Assembly: GCA_023442775.1 (NCBI GenBank)
Contig: JAEZXH010000010.1
Coordinates: 12,828 to 76,827, forward strand
Length of the DNA: 64,000 bases
Direction of reading: 5' to 3'
DNA from: Bacillota bacterium
GTDB lineage: Bacteria > Bacillota > Clostridia > Tissierellales > Peptoniphilaceae
Below, piece after piece: positions 41,109-49,815 of the stretch (position 1 is its first letter; each line of letters begins with the position of its first letter). The notes beneath the pieces are model-generated. The model had not been told where the DNA came from and did no database searches. It was given only the letters and a program-made list of their open reading frames with translations. A program made the position numbers and the translations under genes.

Positions 41109-42209
41109 TTACTGTGCCTTTAAGTAGGCGTTGATAAAGGTGTCGAGATCGCCGTCCATGACTCGGTTGACGTCGCCAACCTCGGCGCCGGTGCGGTGAT
41201 CCTTCACCATGGTGTAGGGCTGGAAGACGTAGGATCGAATCTGAGAACCCCAGGCAATCTGGGCGTAGTTGCCCTGGAGGTCTTCGATCTTCTCCTTCTT
41301 CTCCTCTTCCGCCAAGGCGATGAGTTTCGCCTTCAACATCTGCATGGCCCGCTCCCGGTTTTGAATCTGGGAGCGTTCATTTTGACATTGGACCACAATC
41401 CCCGTGGGCTTGTGGGTGATGCGCACCGCCGAGTCCGTGGTGTTGACGTGCTGTCCACCAGCACCACTGGATCGGTAGGTGTCCACCTTCAGATCCTCGT
41501 CGCGAATTTCCACATCCGTCTCTTCGTCGAGTTCGGGGAAGACATCCACGGAGGAGAATGAGGTGTGGCGCTTCTTCGCCGCGTCGAAGGGGGAGATGCG
41601 CACGAGGCGGTGGACCCCCTTTTCCGCCTTCAAATACCCATAGGCGTGGGGACCACTCATCTTCATGGTCACCGACTTGATCCCCGCTTCGTCCTCGGTT
41701 TGCAGGTCCAAGGTCTCCACCTTGAAGCCTTTCTTTTCCCCGTAGCGACGATACATCCGGTAGAGCATGTCCGCCCAGTCCTGGGCCTCGGTGCCGCCTG
41801 CTCCCGCGTGGATGCTCACGATGGCGTCGGAGTCATCGTATTCCCCGTCGAGGAGGGTGGCGAGTTTGAAGCTCTCCGCATCCTCTTCAATGGCCTCGAG
41901 GCTCTCCTTGAAGGAGTCGTAGAGTTCCGTGTCCTCTTCCTCCTCCATGAGCTCCATCATCACCCGCGCCTCTTCAATCTCCTCCATGAGCTTGTCGTAG
42001 GTTTCGATGGTCTCCCGGAGAGAATTCTGCTTCTTGATGACCTTCTGGGCCTTCTGGGAATCGTCCCAGAATCCTGGGGCCATGGTCTGTTCCTCCAAGG
42101 CGGCGTGCTGAGCCCGCAGCTCCTCTAAGTCGAGGGAGCTCCCAAGCTCTTTCACGAGGTGCTCCGCCTGATCGAGACGTTCCTTATCGAGATAGAGATT
42201 CTGTTCCAT
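41109..42209 (-). CDS. prfB: Peptide chain release factor 2, without programmed frameshift
   Basis: This 366-residue release factor terminates at UAA and UGA. The catalytic GGQ is in SSGAGGQHVNTTDSAVR, and the RISPFD stretch holds the SPF codon-recognition motif. In many bacteria the gene has an in-frame TGA near codon 25 requiring a +1 frameshift. Here codons 24-30 read through (GGG AGC TCC CTC GAC) with no TGA, so the protein is made directly and that autoregulation is absent. The start follows AGGGAGGGAGC. It lies just after secA. Confidence 0.97.
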   Translation of the reverse strand: MEQNLYLDKERLDQAEHLVKELGSSLDLEELRAQHAALEEQTMAPGFWDDSQKAQKVIKKQNSLRETIETYDKLMEEIEEARVMMELMEEEEDTELYDSFKESLEAIEEDAESFKLATLLDGEYDDSDAIVSIHAGAGGTEAQDWADMLYRMYRRYGEKKGFKVETLDLQTEDEAGIKSVTMKMSGPHAYGYLKAEKGVHRLVRISPFDAAKKRHTSFSSVDVFPELDEETDVEIRDEDLKVDTYRSSGAGGQHVNTTDSAVRITHKPTGIVVQCQNERSQIQNRERAMQMLKAKLIALAEEEKKEKIEDLQGNYAQIAWGSQIRSYVFQPYTMVKDHRTGAEVGDVNRVMDGDLDTFINAYLKAQ

Positions 42210-42223
42210 GCTCCCTCCCTGTT

Positions 42224-44959
42224 CTAAGCGTTCTTTCCGCAGCAGTTCTTATACTTCTTCCCACTTCCGCAGGGGCAGGGGTCATTTCTGCCCACCTTTT
42301 CTCCCTTGCGGACGTAGGGTTTTTTCACCCCGTCCTCGGAAGGGGTCTCAATCTCCTTGGCGACGCGGACCCGTTGGACCCGCTCGGGGTTGACGACGTG
42401 GAAGAGCATCTTCACCGTATCTTCACGAATGGCTTCGTTCATCTTCTCAAACATATCGAAGCCTTCGTTTTGATAGGCGCGCACCGGGTTGGTCTGCCCC
42501 ACGGCGCGAAGGCCAATCCCTTGACGGAGTTGGTCCATGGCGTCGATGTGATCCATCCACTTCTGGTCCACGTTTTGAAGGAGCACCACCCGCTCCACTT
42601 CCCGGAAGCGATCGGCGCCAAACTCCTCTTCCTTCTCGGCGTAGCGCGCCTGTGCAAGCTCCGTCATAAAGTCGGTGATGGCCTCGGGGCTGTCGGTCTC
42701 GTGGCCTGCGAGGAATCCTTCCTCGAACATGAAGGTGTCCACCCCAAACTGGGTGAGGCCGCCGAGGTCCAAGGTGCGGTTGCCCTGTTCGTCGGGCTTG
42801 TTGTAGAAGTCCACATAGGAGGCGATGAGGCCGTGGATCATCTCCAAGATGTCCTCCTTGAAGGAATCCCCTTCGAGGACCTTCTTCCGCTCGCCGTAGA
42901 TGACTTCCCGCTGTTTGTTCATGACGTCGTCGTATTGGAGGACGTGTTTACGGATGGAGAAGTTGTTGCCCTCCACCTTTCTCTGGGCGCTCTCGATGAG
43001 GCGGGTGAGAATTCGGTGTTCGATGGGCTCGTCCTCTGGGGCGTCGATGGTGTCCATGACGTTCTTGAACCGGTCTCCCGCAAAGAGGCGGATGAGGTCG
43101 TCGTCGGCGGAGATGTAGAACTTGGAACTTCCTGGGTCCCCTTGACGACCGGAACGACCGCGGAGCTGGTTGTCGATGCGTCGGCTCTCGTGGCGTTCGG
43201 TGCCGATGATGTGAAGGCCTCCGGCCTCGAGGACCTTCTTCGCCTCTTCGTCGGTTTGGGCCTTGAATTTCTCCAGGTACTGTTGGTAGAGCTTACGGGC
43301 TTCAATGACCCGCTCGTCGTCGGTCTCGAAGAAGGAGTCCACGAGTTCTAAGACCTCTTCGGGAGTGCCGAGTTTGACCAGTTCCTTCTTCGCCATGAAC
43401 TCGGGATTTCCCCCGAGGACGATGTCCGTCCCACGACCGGCCATGTTGGTGGCGATGGTGACGGCGCCGTAGCGACCTGCCTGGGCGACGATCTCCGACT
43501 CCTGGGCGTGACGCTTGGCATTTAAGACTTGGTGAGGGATGCCGGCGCGCTTTAGGTACTTCGACAAGTGCTCACTCTTCTCGATGGAGATGGTGCCGAC
43601 GAGGACGGGTTGGCCCTTGGCGTGACGCTCTTTGATCTCCTCGGTGACGGCGCGGAACTTCGCGTCTTCGTTTCTGTAGATGGCGTCGTCTAAGTCCTTT
43701 CTCACCACGGGGCGGTTCGTCGGGATTTCGATGACGTCGATGTGGTAGATGTCCCGGAATTCCTCTTCTTCCGTCTTTGCCGTCCCGGTCATCCCGGCGA
43801 GTTTCTTGTACATGCGGAAGTAATTTTGGAAGGTGACGGTGGCGAGTGTCTTCGACTCGGCGCGGACCTCGATGCCCTCCTTCGCCTCGATGGCTTGGTG
43901 GAGCCCTTCAGAGTAGCGACGGCCATACATCAAACGCCCGGTGAACTCGTCGACGATGATGATTTCCCCATCTTGGACCACGTAATCGATGTCCCGCTTC
44001 ATGGTGCCGCGAGCCTTCAGGGCCTGGTTGATGTGGTGGGCGAGCTCCATGTTCTCGAGATCCGAGAGGTTCTCGACGCCAAAATAGCTCTCCGCCTTCA
44101 CCGTCCCCTGGTCGGTCAGCGTCGCCGTCTTCTTCTTTTCGTCGACGACGAAATCCACGGTCTCGTCGTGGAACTCTCGGTTGAAGATATCCATGACCTC
44201 TTCGTTTTGATCCTTGATGCGGAAGCTCAAGGTGTCCACGAAGTTCTTTGCACGAGTGTAGAGGTCCGTGGACTCATCCCCTTGGCCGGAGATGATGAGC
44301 GGCGTTCTCGCCTCGTCGATGAGGATGGAGTCCACCTCGTCGACGATACAGTAGTTGAGGTCCCTTTGAACCCGCTCGGACTGGTAGATGACCATGTTGT
44401 CCCGGAGGTAGTCGAAGCCAAACTCGTTGTTGGTCCCATAGGTGATGTCGGAGCCGTAGGCAATTTGGCGCTCTTCCGGGCTCATGTCGTGGAGGATGCA
44501 GCCCACGGTGAGGCCCAAGAACTCGTAGACCTTCCCCATCCACTGCTTATCCCGGTTGGCCAGGTAGTCGTTGACGGTGACTACGTGGACCCCGTCTCCC
44601 GAGAGGGCGTTGAGGTACGCCGGCAAGGTGGCCACAAGGGTCTTCCCTTCCCCGGTGCGCATCTCGGCAATCCGGCCTTGGTGAAGGATGATCCCCCCGA
44701 TGATTTGCACCTCGAAGTGCTTCATCCCAAGGACGCGCCACGCCGCTTCTCGCATGACGGCAAAGGCCTCGACGAGGAGATCGTCAAGACTTTCGCCGGC
44801 TTTGTATCGGTTCTTAAATTCTTCTGTCTTCGCCTTTAATGCTTCGTCGGAGAGGGCTTCCATCTCTTTCTCGAGGCCGAGAACCCCCTTGACGAGAGGC
44901 ATAATCTTTTTGACTTCGCGTTCACTGTAGGAACCGAAGATGCTTTGGAACAATCCCAC
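42224..44959 (-). CDS. secA: Protein translocase ATPase SecA
   Basis: This 911-residue motor drives preproteins through SecYEG. It has MRTGEGKTLVATL (Walker A), VDEVDSILIDEARTPL (DEAD-type Walker B), GRGTDIVLGG and RGRSGRQGDPG (helicase C motifs), and a C-terminal zinc-binding tail CPCGSGKKYKNCC. The likely start is GTG at 44959 after GGCGGGAGAAC. prfB follows after 14 bases, an arrangement common in Firmicutes. Confidence 0.98.
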   Translation of the reverse strand: MGLFQSIFGSYSEREVKKIMPLVKGVLGLEKEMEALSDEALKAKTEEFKNRYKAGESLDDLLVEAFAVMREAAWRVLGMKHFEVQIIGGIILHQGRIAEMRTGEGKTLVATLPAYLNALSGDGVHVVTVNDYLANRDKQWMGKVYEFLGLTVGCILHDMSPEERQIAYGSDITYGTNNEFGFDYLRDNMVIYQSERVQRDLNYCIVDEVDSILIDEARTPLIISGQGDESTDLYTRAKNFVDTLSFRIKDQNEEVMDIFNREFHDETVDFVVDEKKKTATLTDQGTVKAESYFGVENLSDLENMELAHHINQALKARGTMKRDIDYVVQDGEIIIVDEFTGRLMYGRRYSEGLHQAIEAKEGIEVRAESKTLATVTFQNYFRMYKKLAGMTGTAKTEEEEFRDIYHIDVIEIPTNRPVVRKDLDDAIYRNEDAKFRAVTEEIKERHAKGQPVLVGTISIEKSEHLSKYLKRAGIPHQVLNAKRHAQESEIVAQAGRYGAVTIATNMAGRGTDIVLGGNPEFMAKKELVKLGTPEEVLELVDSFFETDDERVIEARKLYQQYLEKFKAQTDEEAKKVLEAGGLHIIGTERHESRRIDNQLRGRSGRQGDPGSSKFYISADDDLIRLFAGDRFKNVMDTIDAPEDEPIEHRILTRLIESAQRKVEGNNFSIRKHVLQYDDVMNKQREVIYGERKKVLEGDSFKEDILEMIHGLIASYVDFYNKPDEQGNRTLDLGGLTQFGVDTFMFEEGFLAGHETDSPEAITDFMTELAQARYAEKEEEFGADRFREVERVVLLQNVDQKWMDHIDAMDQLRQGIGLRAVGQTNPVRAYQNEGFDMFEKMNEAIREDTVKMLFHVVNPERVQRVRVAKEIETPSEDGVKKPYVRKGEKVGRNDPCPCGSGKKYKNCCGKNA

Positions 44960-44994
44960 GTTCTCCCGCCTTTCTCTCTATACGCTAATTGTCA

Positions 44995-45023
44995 ATTATA
45001 CCGCTTCTTGTCTCTATGTTCAA
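44995..45023 (-). promoter_or_regulatory. Promoter of secA-prfB
   Basis: Minus-strand TTGAAC (45018-45023), 17-base spacer, TATAAT (44995-45000). Confidence 0.88.
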
Positions 45024-45038
45024 GGTTTTGAGACCTCT

Positions 45039-45749
45039 TCACAAAAATTTCACCCCCTGTTGAAGCTCGGCGATGTCTCTTGGGGTCGTGCCACAACAGC
45101 CGCCGATGCCATCGACGCCAAGGCCCACCAAGGCGAGGGCCCCTTCCACAAAATCCCCGCCCATGGCGTTTGGCTTGGCAATCAAAAAGCGTCTTGTCTC
45201 TTGGCGCAAGTGGGCGAGAGCCTCCTTCATCGACCAAGGCCCCGAGGAGCAGTTGAAGCCAAGTCCTGCGAGGTCGTAAGTCTCTCCAAGGCGCGCCAGG
45301 GCCTTGACCTCTTCCTTCGAAAAGCTCTCGTCGATGCTCATCGTCCCAAAGAGGGGGACGCCAAGGCTCGAAAGTGCGTCAAGGTCTCTCTCGAAATCCG
45401 CGAGATTCGTCTCAGTCTCGAGGAGGATTCCGTCGGCTCCTGCGACGACCTCCCCCACCCAAGAGAGTCTCTCCCCCATACTCGGGCCGAGGGAGAGGAA
45501 AATCTGTCGTCCAGTCCTCTTGGCGAGGGCGATGGCCTCCTTTGCGAGTGCCACTTTCTCCCCCTCCTCCATCGGGGTAAAGGCGAGGCTAAAAGTATTC
45601 GTCGAGATGACCTCGGCACCGGCGCGGGCATAGGCCTCGTGAATGGCGGCGACGACGTCGGGACAGGCTTTCGTCGCCTCGTGGGTGGGGCCACGAAAGC
45701 CCCGGGCGAAGAGCTCCGTCCCCATGGCCCCATCAAAGATGCGGACCAT
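45039..45749 (-). CDS. Homocysteine S-methyltransferase family protein
   Basis: This 236-residue protein has the Hcy-methylase barrel, starting VRIFDGAMGTEL, with zinc ligands in GLGFNCSSGP (Cys) and GIGGCCGTTP (Cys-Cys). The methyl donor could be S-methylmethionine, betaine or a corrinoid/folate partner. It is shorter than betaine- or SMM-dependent enzymes (~300 residues) and resembles the first domain of MetH. The ATG at 45749 overlaps the 3' end of mnmH by 17 bases. Next to selenium genes, a role with selenium methyl compounds is conceivable, since MmuM-type enzymes accept Se-methylselenocysteine. Confidence 0.83.
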   Translation of the reverse strand: MVRIFDGAMGTELFARGFRGPTHEATKACPDVVAAIHEAYARAGAEVISTNTFSLAFTPMEEGEKVALAKEAIALAKRTGRQIFLSLGPSMGERLSWVGEVVAGADGILLETETNLADFERDLDALSSLGVPLFGTMSIDESFSKEEVKALARLGETYDLAGLGFNCSSGPWSMKEALAHLRQETRRFLIAKPNAMGGDFVEGALALVGLGVDGIGGCCGTTPRDIAELQQGVKFL

Positions 45750-46749
45750 AGTCTCTCCAAATCTCTTCGGCACAGGCCTTGGAGTCTCGATTGGTGTAGG
45801 TCTTCTCCACCTCGGTCCCCAGGCGATACTTCGGGTCATAATAACTCGTCATGAGCTCCTCGATGAGGCTATCCACCTCTTGGTTGCGAAACTTCTCCTC
45901 CATGGCGAGAAGGCGTTTCGGGTTCACGTAACGGCCGAGGCTGTGGAGGGCGCGAAGAATCTCCTCGTCATTTCCCTCTTTCACGTATTCCTCTCGAATC
46001 CGGGCCACGCGACACTCCATCGGCGCATCGATGCGCAGGCGGATACTTTTTCTCATCTTTTCGTGAAGGGACTTGGGCAAGAGGAGGCTTCCGATGCGCA
46101 TGGATTCACCCTCGGTAAAGATGGGCCCCTCTTCCCCTTCGAGGGCGTCAAAGAGGGCGGACTCGAATTGCTTTTGACTGGGCTGATCTCCCAACCCCAC
46201 GCCCCCTAAGAGAGAGCCTCTGTGGTTCGCCAGGCCCTCGAGGTCGAGAACCCGGGCGCCGAGGTCTTGGAGTTCTTCTAGAATCTCCGTCTTCCCACAC
46301 CCCGTCATCCCATCGAGGACGATGAAATGATGCTTGGCGATGCGCTCTTCGAGGCCCTCGCGCACAAACTTCCGATAGGCCTTGTACCCGCCTTCGAGGC
46401 GAGAGACGGGGACGTCCATGCCGTGGCGCAGGAGGTGAAAGAGGCTGCGGCTCCTATAGCCCCCTCGGGCGCAATAGATGACCAGGTCTTTGTGTTCCCG
46501 GGTGAGGCGAAAGATCTCCTCCATCATCGCCGGGAATTTTTGACTCACAAACAAGACCCCTTGCCGCTTTGCCTCTTCGATGTCCCCCTGGACGTAGAGG
46601 GTCCCCACCACGGCGCGCTCCTCGTCGTCTAAGAGGGGAAGATTCACCGCTCCCGGGATGTGGGCATCTTCGTATTCCTTGGGACTGCGCACGTCGAGAA
46701 AGAGGACCTCTCGTCCTTGGCAGTCTTCGATTTTCCATTCTCCATACAT
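45733..46749 (-). CDS. mnmH: tRNA 2-selenouridine synthase
   Basis: This 338-residue enzyme replaces sulfur by selenium at the wobble uridine of certain tRNAs, using selenophosphate. The N-terminal rhodanese domain has FLDVRSPKEYEDAHIPGA and catalytic Cys in VIYCARGGYRSRS. The C-terminal half has a P-loop GMTGCGKTEIL that serves geranyl/selenium transfer. The start at 46749 is preferred, with GAAGGA upstream; an ATG at 46761 sits too close to that site. It is divergent from selD, which supplies its selenophosphate. Confidence 0.95.
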   Translation of the reverse strand: MYGEWKIEDCQGREVLFLDVRSPKEYEDAHIPGAVNLPLLDDEERAVVGTLYVQGDIEEAKRQGVLFVSQKFPAMMEEIFRLTREHKDLVIYCARGGYRSRSLFHLLRHGMDVPVSRLEGGYKAYRKFVREGLEERIAKHHFIVLDGMTGCGKTEILEELQDLGARVLDLEGLANHRGSLLGGVGLGDQPSQKQFESALFDALEGEEGPIFTEGESMRIGSLLLPKSLHEKMRKSIRLRIDAPMECRVARIREEYVKEGNDEEILRALHSLGRYVNPKRLLAMEEKFRNQEVDSLIEELMTSYYDPKYRLGTEVEKTYTNRDSKACAEEIWRDYGPHL

Positions 46750-46766
46750 TGAAATCACCATCCTTC

Positions 46767-46775
46767 ATTATACCA
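46767..46775 (-). promoter_or_regulatory. Extended -10 promoter of mnmH
   Basis: Minus-strand TGG-TATAAT, close to the mnmH start; no strong -35. It faces the selD promoter. Confidence 0.6.
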
Positions 46776-46801
46776 CGTCCCCAAAGGCCTCCCCTTGGCT
46801 G

Positions 46802-46810
46802 TGCTATAAT
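46802..46810 (+). promoter_or_regulatory. Extended -10 promoter of selD operon
   Basis: TGC-TATAAT 31 bases before the selD ATG; no strong -35 visible. Confidence 0.65.
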
Positions 46811-46841
46811 TAGAGAAAGAAGTTTCTAGAAAGGAGAAGCC

Positions 46842-47870
46842 ATGAGTCAAGATCTCTTTGTCTGTGGGGGGTGCAATGCGAAGATTGGCGCCAAGGACCT
46901 GGACAAGATTCTCCAGGCCATCCCCATCCACAAGCGCGACGACGTCCTCGTGGGCTTCGAGAAGAAAGACGACGCCGCGGTGATTCAGATGGGAGAAGAC
47001 CTCGCCATCACCACCGTGGATTTCTTCCCGCCGATGGTGACGGACCCCTATCTCTTTGGGCGCATCGCCGCCACCAATGCCCTCTCGGACATCTACGCCA
47101 TGGGAGGAGAGGTCATCAGTGCCATGAACCTCGTCTGTTTCCCCGAGGAAGAGGACCCGGCGATTCTCTCGGAAATCCTCCGAGGGGGTGCCGAGGTGGT
47201 GGCGGAGGCGGGAGCCACCCTCTGCGGGGGACACTCGATCCACGACCCACGGATTAAGTACGGCCTCTCCGTCTTCGGAAAGGCGACAAAGGACACCCTC
47301 TGGCGCAACGACACGGCCCGGGAAGGGGATGCCCTCATTCTCACAAAACCCCTCGGCGTCTCCCTTCTCATGACGGGCTACACCGTGGGGGAAGTCTCAG
47401 AGGAGGACTTTCAAAAGGCCCTCGCCTTCATGGCCACGTCGAACAAAGCCGCTGCAGAGATTCTTAAGAAGTTCTCCCCCCACGCCGTCACCGACGTCAC
47501 GGGATTTGGTCTCTTGGGCCACCTCGCCGAGATCTGCGACCATCGGTTGACAGCGACCCTCTTCATGGAGGAGATTCCCATGATGGATGGCGCGAAGAAG
47601 GCGGCGGAGGAATTCGTCCTCACCGCCGGAGGCCAGCGCAACCGCAAGGCCTTGGAGGAGAAGGTCCTCCTCGAGGGTCTCTCCTTCGCCGAGGAGGAGA
47701 TTCTCTTCGATCCCCAGACCTCGGGGGGCCTTCTCGTCGCCCTCTCCCAAGACCGACTCCAAGATGCCCTCGCCTCCCTTCACGCCGCAGGAATCGACGC
47801 TCGTCACATTGGAAACCTGGGACCGTCCCTTGCCATTGACGTCCTCGTAAAACACCAAAGAACCCACTAG
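46842..47870 (+). CDS. selD: Selenide, water dikinase (selenophosphate synthetase)
   Basis: This 342-residue enzyme makes selenophosphate from selenide and ATP. The catalytic segment is CGGCNAK at residues 8-14: Cys11 and Lys14 match the C-x-x-K pair of E. coli SelD. The codon at the catalytic position is TGC, so this is a Cys and not a selenocysteine form. ILSEILRGGAEVVAEAG and DVTGFGLLGHL are family-typical. The start follows AAAGGAGAAGCC. It leads yedF, DUF3343 and csd, and faces mnmH. No selA or selB is in the window. Confidence 0.97.
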   Translation: MSQDLFVCGGCNAKIGAKDLDKILQAIPIHKRDDVLVGFEKKDDAAVIQMGEDLAITTVDFFPPMVTDPYLFGRIAATNALSDIYAMGGEVISAMNLVCFPEEEDPAILSEILRGGAEVVAEAGATLCGGHSIHDPRIKYGLSVFGKATKDTLWRNDTAREGDALILTKPLGVSLLMTGYTVGEVSEEDFQKALAFMATSNKAAAEILKKFSPHAVTDVTGFGLLGHLAEICDHRLTATLFMEEIPMMDGAKKAAEEFVLTAGGQRNRKALEEKVLLEGLSFAEEEILFDPQTSGGLLVALSQDRLQDALASLHAAGIDARHIGNLGPSLAIDVLVKHQRTH

Positions 47871-47879
47871 GAGGAACTT

Positions 47880-48464
47880 ATGAACACCATCGATGCCCTG
47901 GGCCTCGCCTGCCCCCAACCCGTCATCCTCACAAAGCGCGTCATTCGCGACGAGAATCCGGAGGAACTCCTCGTCCTCGTAGATAACGAAATCGCCACGG
48001 AAAACCTGGCGAAGATGGCGAAGGAACTCGCCTACACCGTCTCCACCACCCACCCAGAAGAGGGGCGCTACGAAGTCCGCCTCACGAAAACGGGCGCCGC
48101 CAAGGAAGAGAAGACGACTCCTGCAAGGAACTCCTATGTGGTCGTCTTGGCCCACAATCTCATGGGCAGCGGCGACGAAGCCCTCTCAAAGACCTTGATG
48201 AAGAGCTTCCTCTACGCCCTCACGGAACAAGACGAGCTCCCGGAAGCGGTGCTTTGTTACAACGCCGGAGTCTTCCTCACCTCCGAGGAGTCCGACGCCT
48301 TAGAGGACCTGAAAACCCTCGAAGAGAAGGGGGTCTCCATTCTCTCCTGTGGCCTCTGCCTCGACTACTACCACCGCAAGGAGAATCTCCTCGTCGGTGA
48401 GGTGACGAATATGTACCGCATCGTGGAGCTCATGCGCACCCACCACGTGGTGAAGCCCTGGTAA
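47880..48464 (+). CDS. yedF: Selenium metabolism protein YedF (TusA-like plus DsrE-like)
   Basis: This 194-residue protein has an N-terminal SirA/TusA domain with ALGLACPQPVI (CPxP motif, residues 10-13) and a C-terminal DsrE-like domain (~residues 85-194, with SYVVVLAHNLMGSGDEAL and VSILSCGLCLDYY). Such proteins accompany selD in genomes with selenium modification and may carry selenium or sulfur on Cys. The start follows AGGAGGAACTT. The stop codon shares bases with the next ATG (TAATG). Confidence 0.93.
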   Translation: MNTIDALGLACPQPVILTKRVIRDENPEELLVLVDNEIATENLAKMAKELAYTVSTTHPEEGRYEVRLTKTGAAKEEKTTPARNSYVVVLAHNLMGSGDEALSKTLMKSFLYALTEQDELPEAVLCYNAGVFLTSEESDALEDLKTLEEKGVSILSCGLCLDYYHRKENLLVGEVTNMYRIVELMRTHHVVKPW

Positions 48465-48712
48465 TGGCCATGGTCCTCTTCACCTTCGCCTCGACCCACC
48501 TCGCCATGGAGGCGGAACTCCTCGTCGAGGGAACATTCGCGGCGCGGCTCATCCCCCTGCCTCCGAAAATCAGCGCGGGCTGTGGCCTCTCCCTTCGCTG
48601 CGAAGAGAAGGACGCGGCGGCGATTGGGGCACTCCTCGAAACACGCGCCCCCTATGACGGCGTCTATCTCCGCCAAGGGGAGGACTACGTCCCCTGGGAG
48701 GCGCGGCCGTGA
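48464..48712 (+). CDS. DUF3343 protein (putative selenium mobilisation)
   Basis: This 82-residue protein matches the DUF3343 pattern: FASTHLAMEAELL, the middle LIPLPPKISAGCGLSLRC with two Cys, and a short C-terminal strand. The family co-occurs with selD, a SirA-like gene and a cysteine desulfurase homolog, and is thought to deliver selenium. It overlaps both neighbours by a few bases, so it is translationally coupled to yedF and csd. Confidence 0.87.
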   Translation: MAMVLFTFASTHLAMEAELLVEGTFAARLIPLPPKISAGCGLSLRCEEKDAAAIGALLETRAPYDGVYLRQGEDYVPWEARP

Positions 48713-49815
48713 TCTATCTCGATAACGCCGCCACCACCATTCAAAAACCGCCCTCCGTCACCGACGCCATCATGAAGGTCCTTACCTCCGAGGTGGGAAA
48801 CCCGGGGCGGGGAGCCTCGGGGCCCTCCCTCCATGGCTTGCGCCTTCTCACCCGTTGGCGACATGCCATGAACACGACCTTTTGCGACGGCACCGCCGAT
48901 GCGGTCATCTTCGCCCCCGGGGTGACCTGGGCCCTGAACCTCATGCTCAAGGGCCTCCTCAAGAGTTCGGATCACATCCTCACCACACCCCTTGAGCACA
49001 ACAGCGTCCTTCGCCCCCTCTACCAACTGGAAGAGGCGGGAGCGACTCTCTCGGAACTGCCCCTGGAAGGGGATGTTCTTCGCTTCGACGAGAACCTCCT
49101 TCGGGAGAACACACGCGCCCTCGTCATCACCGCCGCCTCCAACGTCACTGGAGCCGTGACAAACCTCCAAGAAGCCAGCGACTTTTGCGAGAAACACGAC
49201 CTCTTTCTCATCGTCGACGGGGCGCAGGGCCTCGGGTGCATCCCCCAGGACCTGGGGGGTCTTCCCCGCTTTCTCTACTGCTTCACGGGACACAAGGGAC
49301 TCCACGGCCCAACGGGAAGTGGCGGCGTCTTCGTCAAGGGGGAGTATCCCTTTTCTCCCGTCTTTTCCGGGGGCAGTGGCTACAATTCCTTCTCCCACAC
49401 CCAGCCTCTGGACCTTCCCGGCCTCTTCGAACCGGGGACGGTGAACCTCCTAGGAGTCGCCGGGCTCATGGGGGCATTGGAACTCTCCTTTGACGAAGAG
49501 CACTTCGCCCACATGGCGAGTTTGCGCCGCCTCCTCGTCGACGGCCTCTCGGCGATTCCCAACCTGGAGAGTGTAGGCCCGAAGGAGGAGGGCGCGCCTC
49601 TTGTGAGTCTTCGAAGCACAAAAAAAGACCCCGAGGAGATGGCCCGCATTCTCTGGGAGGACTACGCCATCGCCAGCCGTGCAGGGAGCCACTGTGCCCC
49701 GAGGGTTCATGAGTTGTTGTCCACCGAGGGCCTCTTGCGCCTCTCCCTCTCCCGGTACAGCACCGAAGAGGAGATTCACTCGGCCCTCGAGGCCCTGGAA
49801 GCCATCCTCGCCTAG
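48709..49815 (+). CDS. Class V aminotransferase, cysteine desulfurase/selenocysteine lyase-like
   Basis: This 368-residue PLP enzyme begins IYLDNAATTIQKP. The PLP Lys is in FTGHKGLHGPTGSGG and the active-site Cys in RAGSHCAPRVHE. It belongs to the csd branch found in selD clusters and probably releases selenium from selenocysteine, or sulfur from cysteine, for SelD. The start is GTG at 48709, overlapping the DUF3343 stop (GTGA). The TAG stop shares its CTAG with the stop of the convergent ECF gene, with no terminator between them. Confidence 0.88.
   Translation: MIYLDNAATTIQKPPSVTDAIMKVLTSEVGNPGRGASGPSLHGLRLLTRWRHAMNTTFCDGTADAVIFAPGVTWALNLMLKGLLKSSDHILTTPLEHNSVLRPLYQLEEAGATLSELPLEGDVLRFDENLLRENTRALVITAASNVTGAVTNLQEASDFCEKHDLFLIVDGAQGLGCIPQDLGGLPRFLYCFTGHKGLHGPTGSGGVFVKGEYPFSPVFSGGSGYNSFSHTQPLDLPGLFEPGTVNLLGVAGLMGALELSFDEEHFAHMASLRRLLVDGLSAIPNLESVGPKEEGAPLVSLRSTKKDPEEMARILWEDYAIASRAGSHCAPRVHELLSTEGLLRLSLSRYSTEEEIHSALEALEAILA

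Noticed and set aside
42130..42150. Programmed frameshift site in prfB
   Set aside because: No CTTTGA-type sequence; the frame is continuous.
43742..44839. Long plus-strand open frame opposite secA
   Set aside because: It is a shadow of the secA reading frame; no domain or start site.
46842..46900. Selenocysteine codon in selD
   Set aside because: The catalytic position is TGC (Cys), and no in-frame TGA is present.
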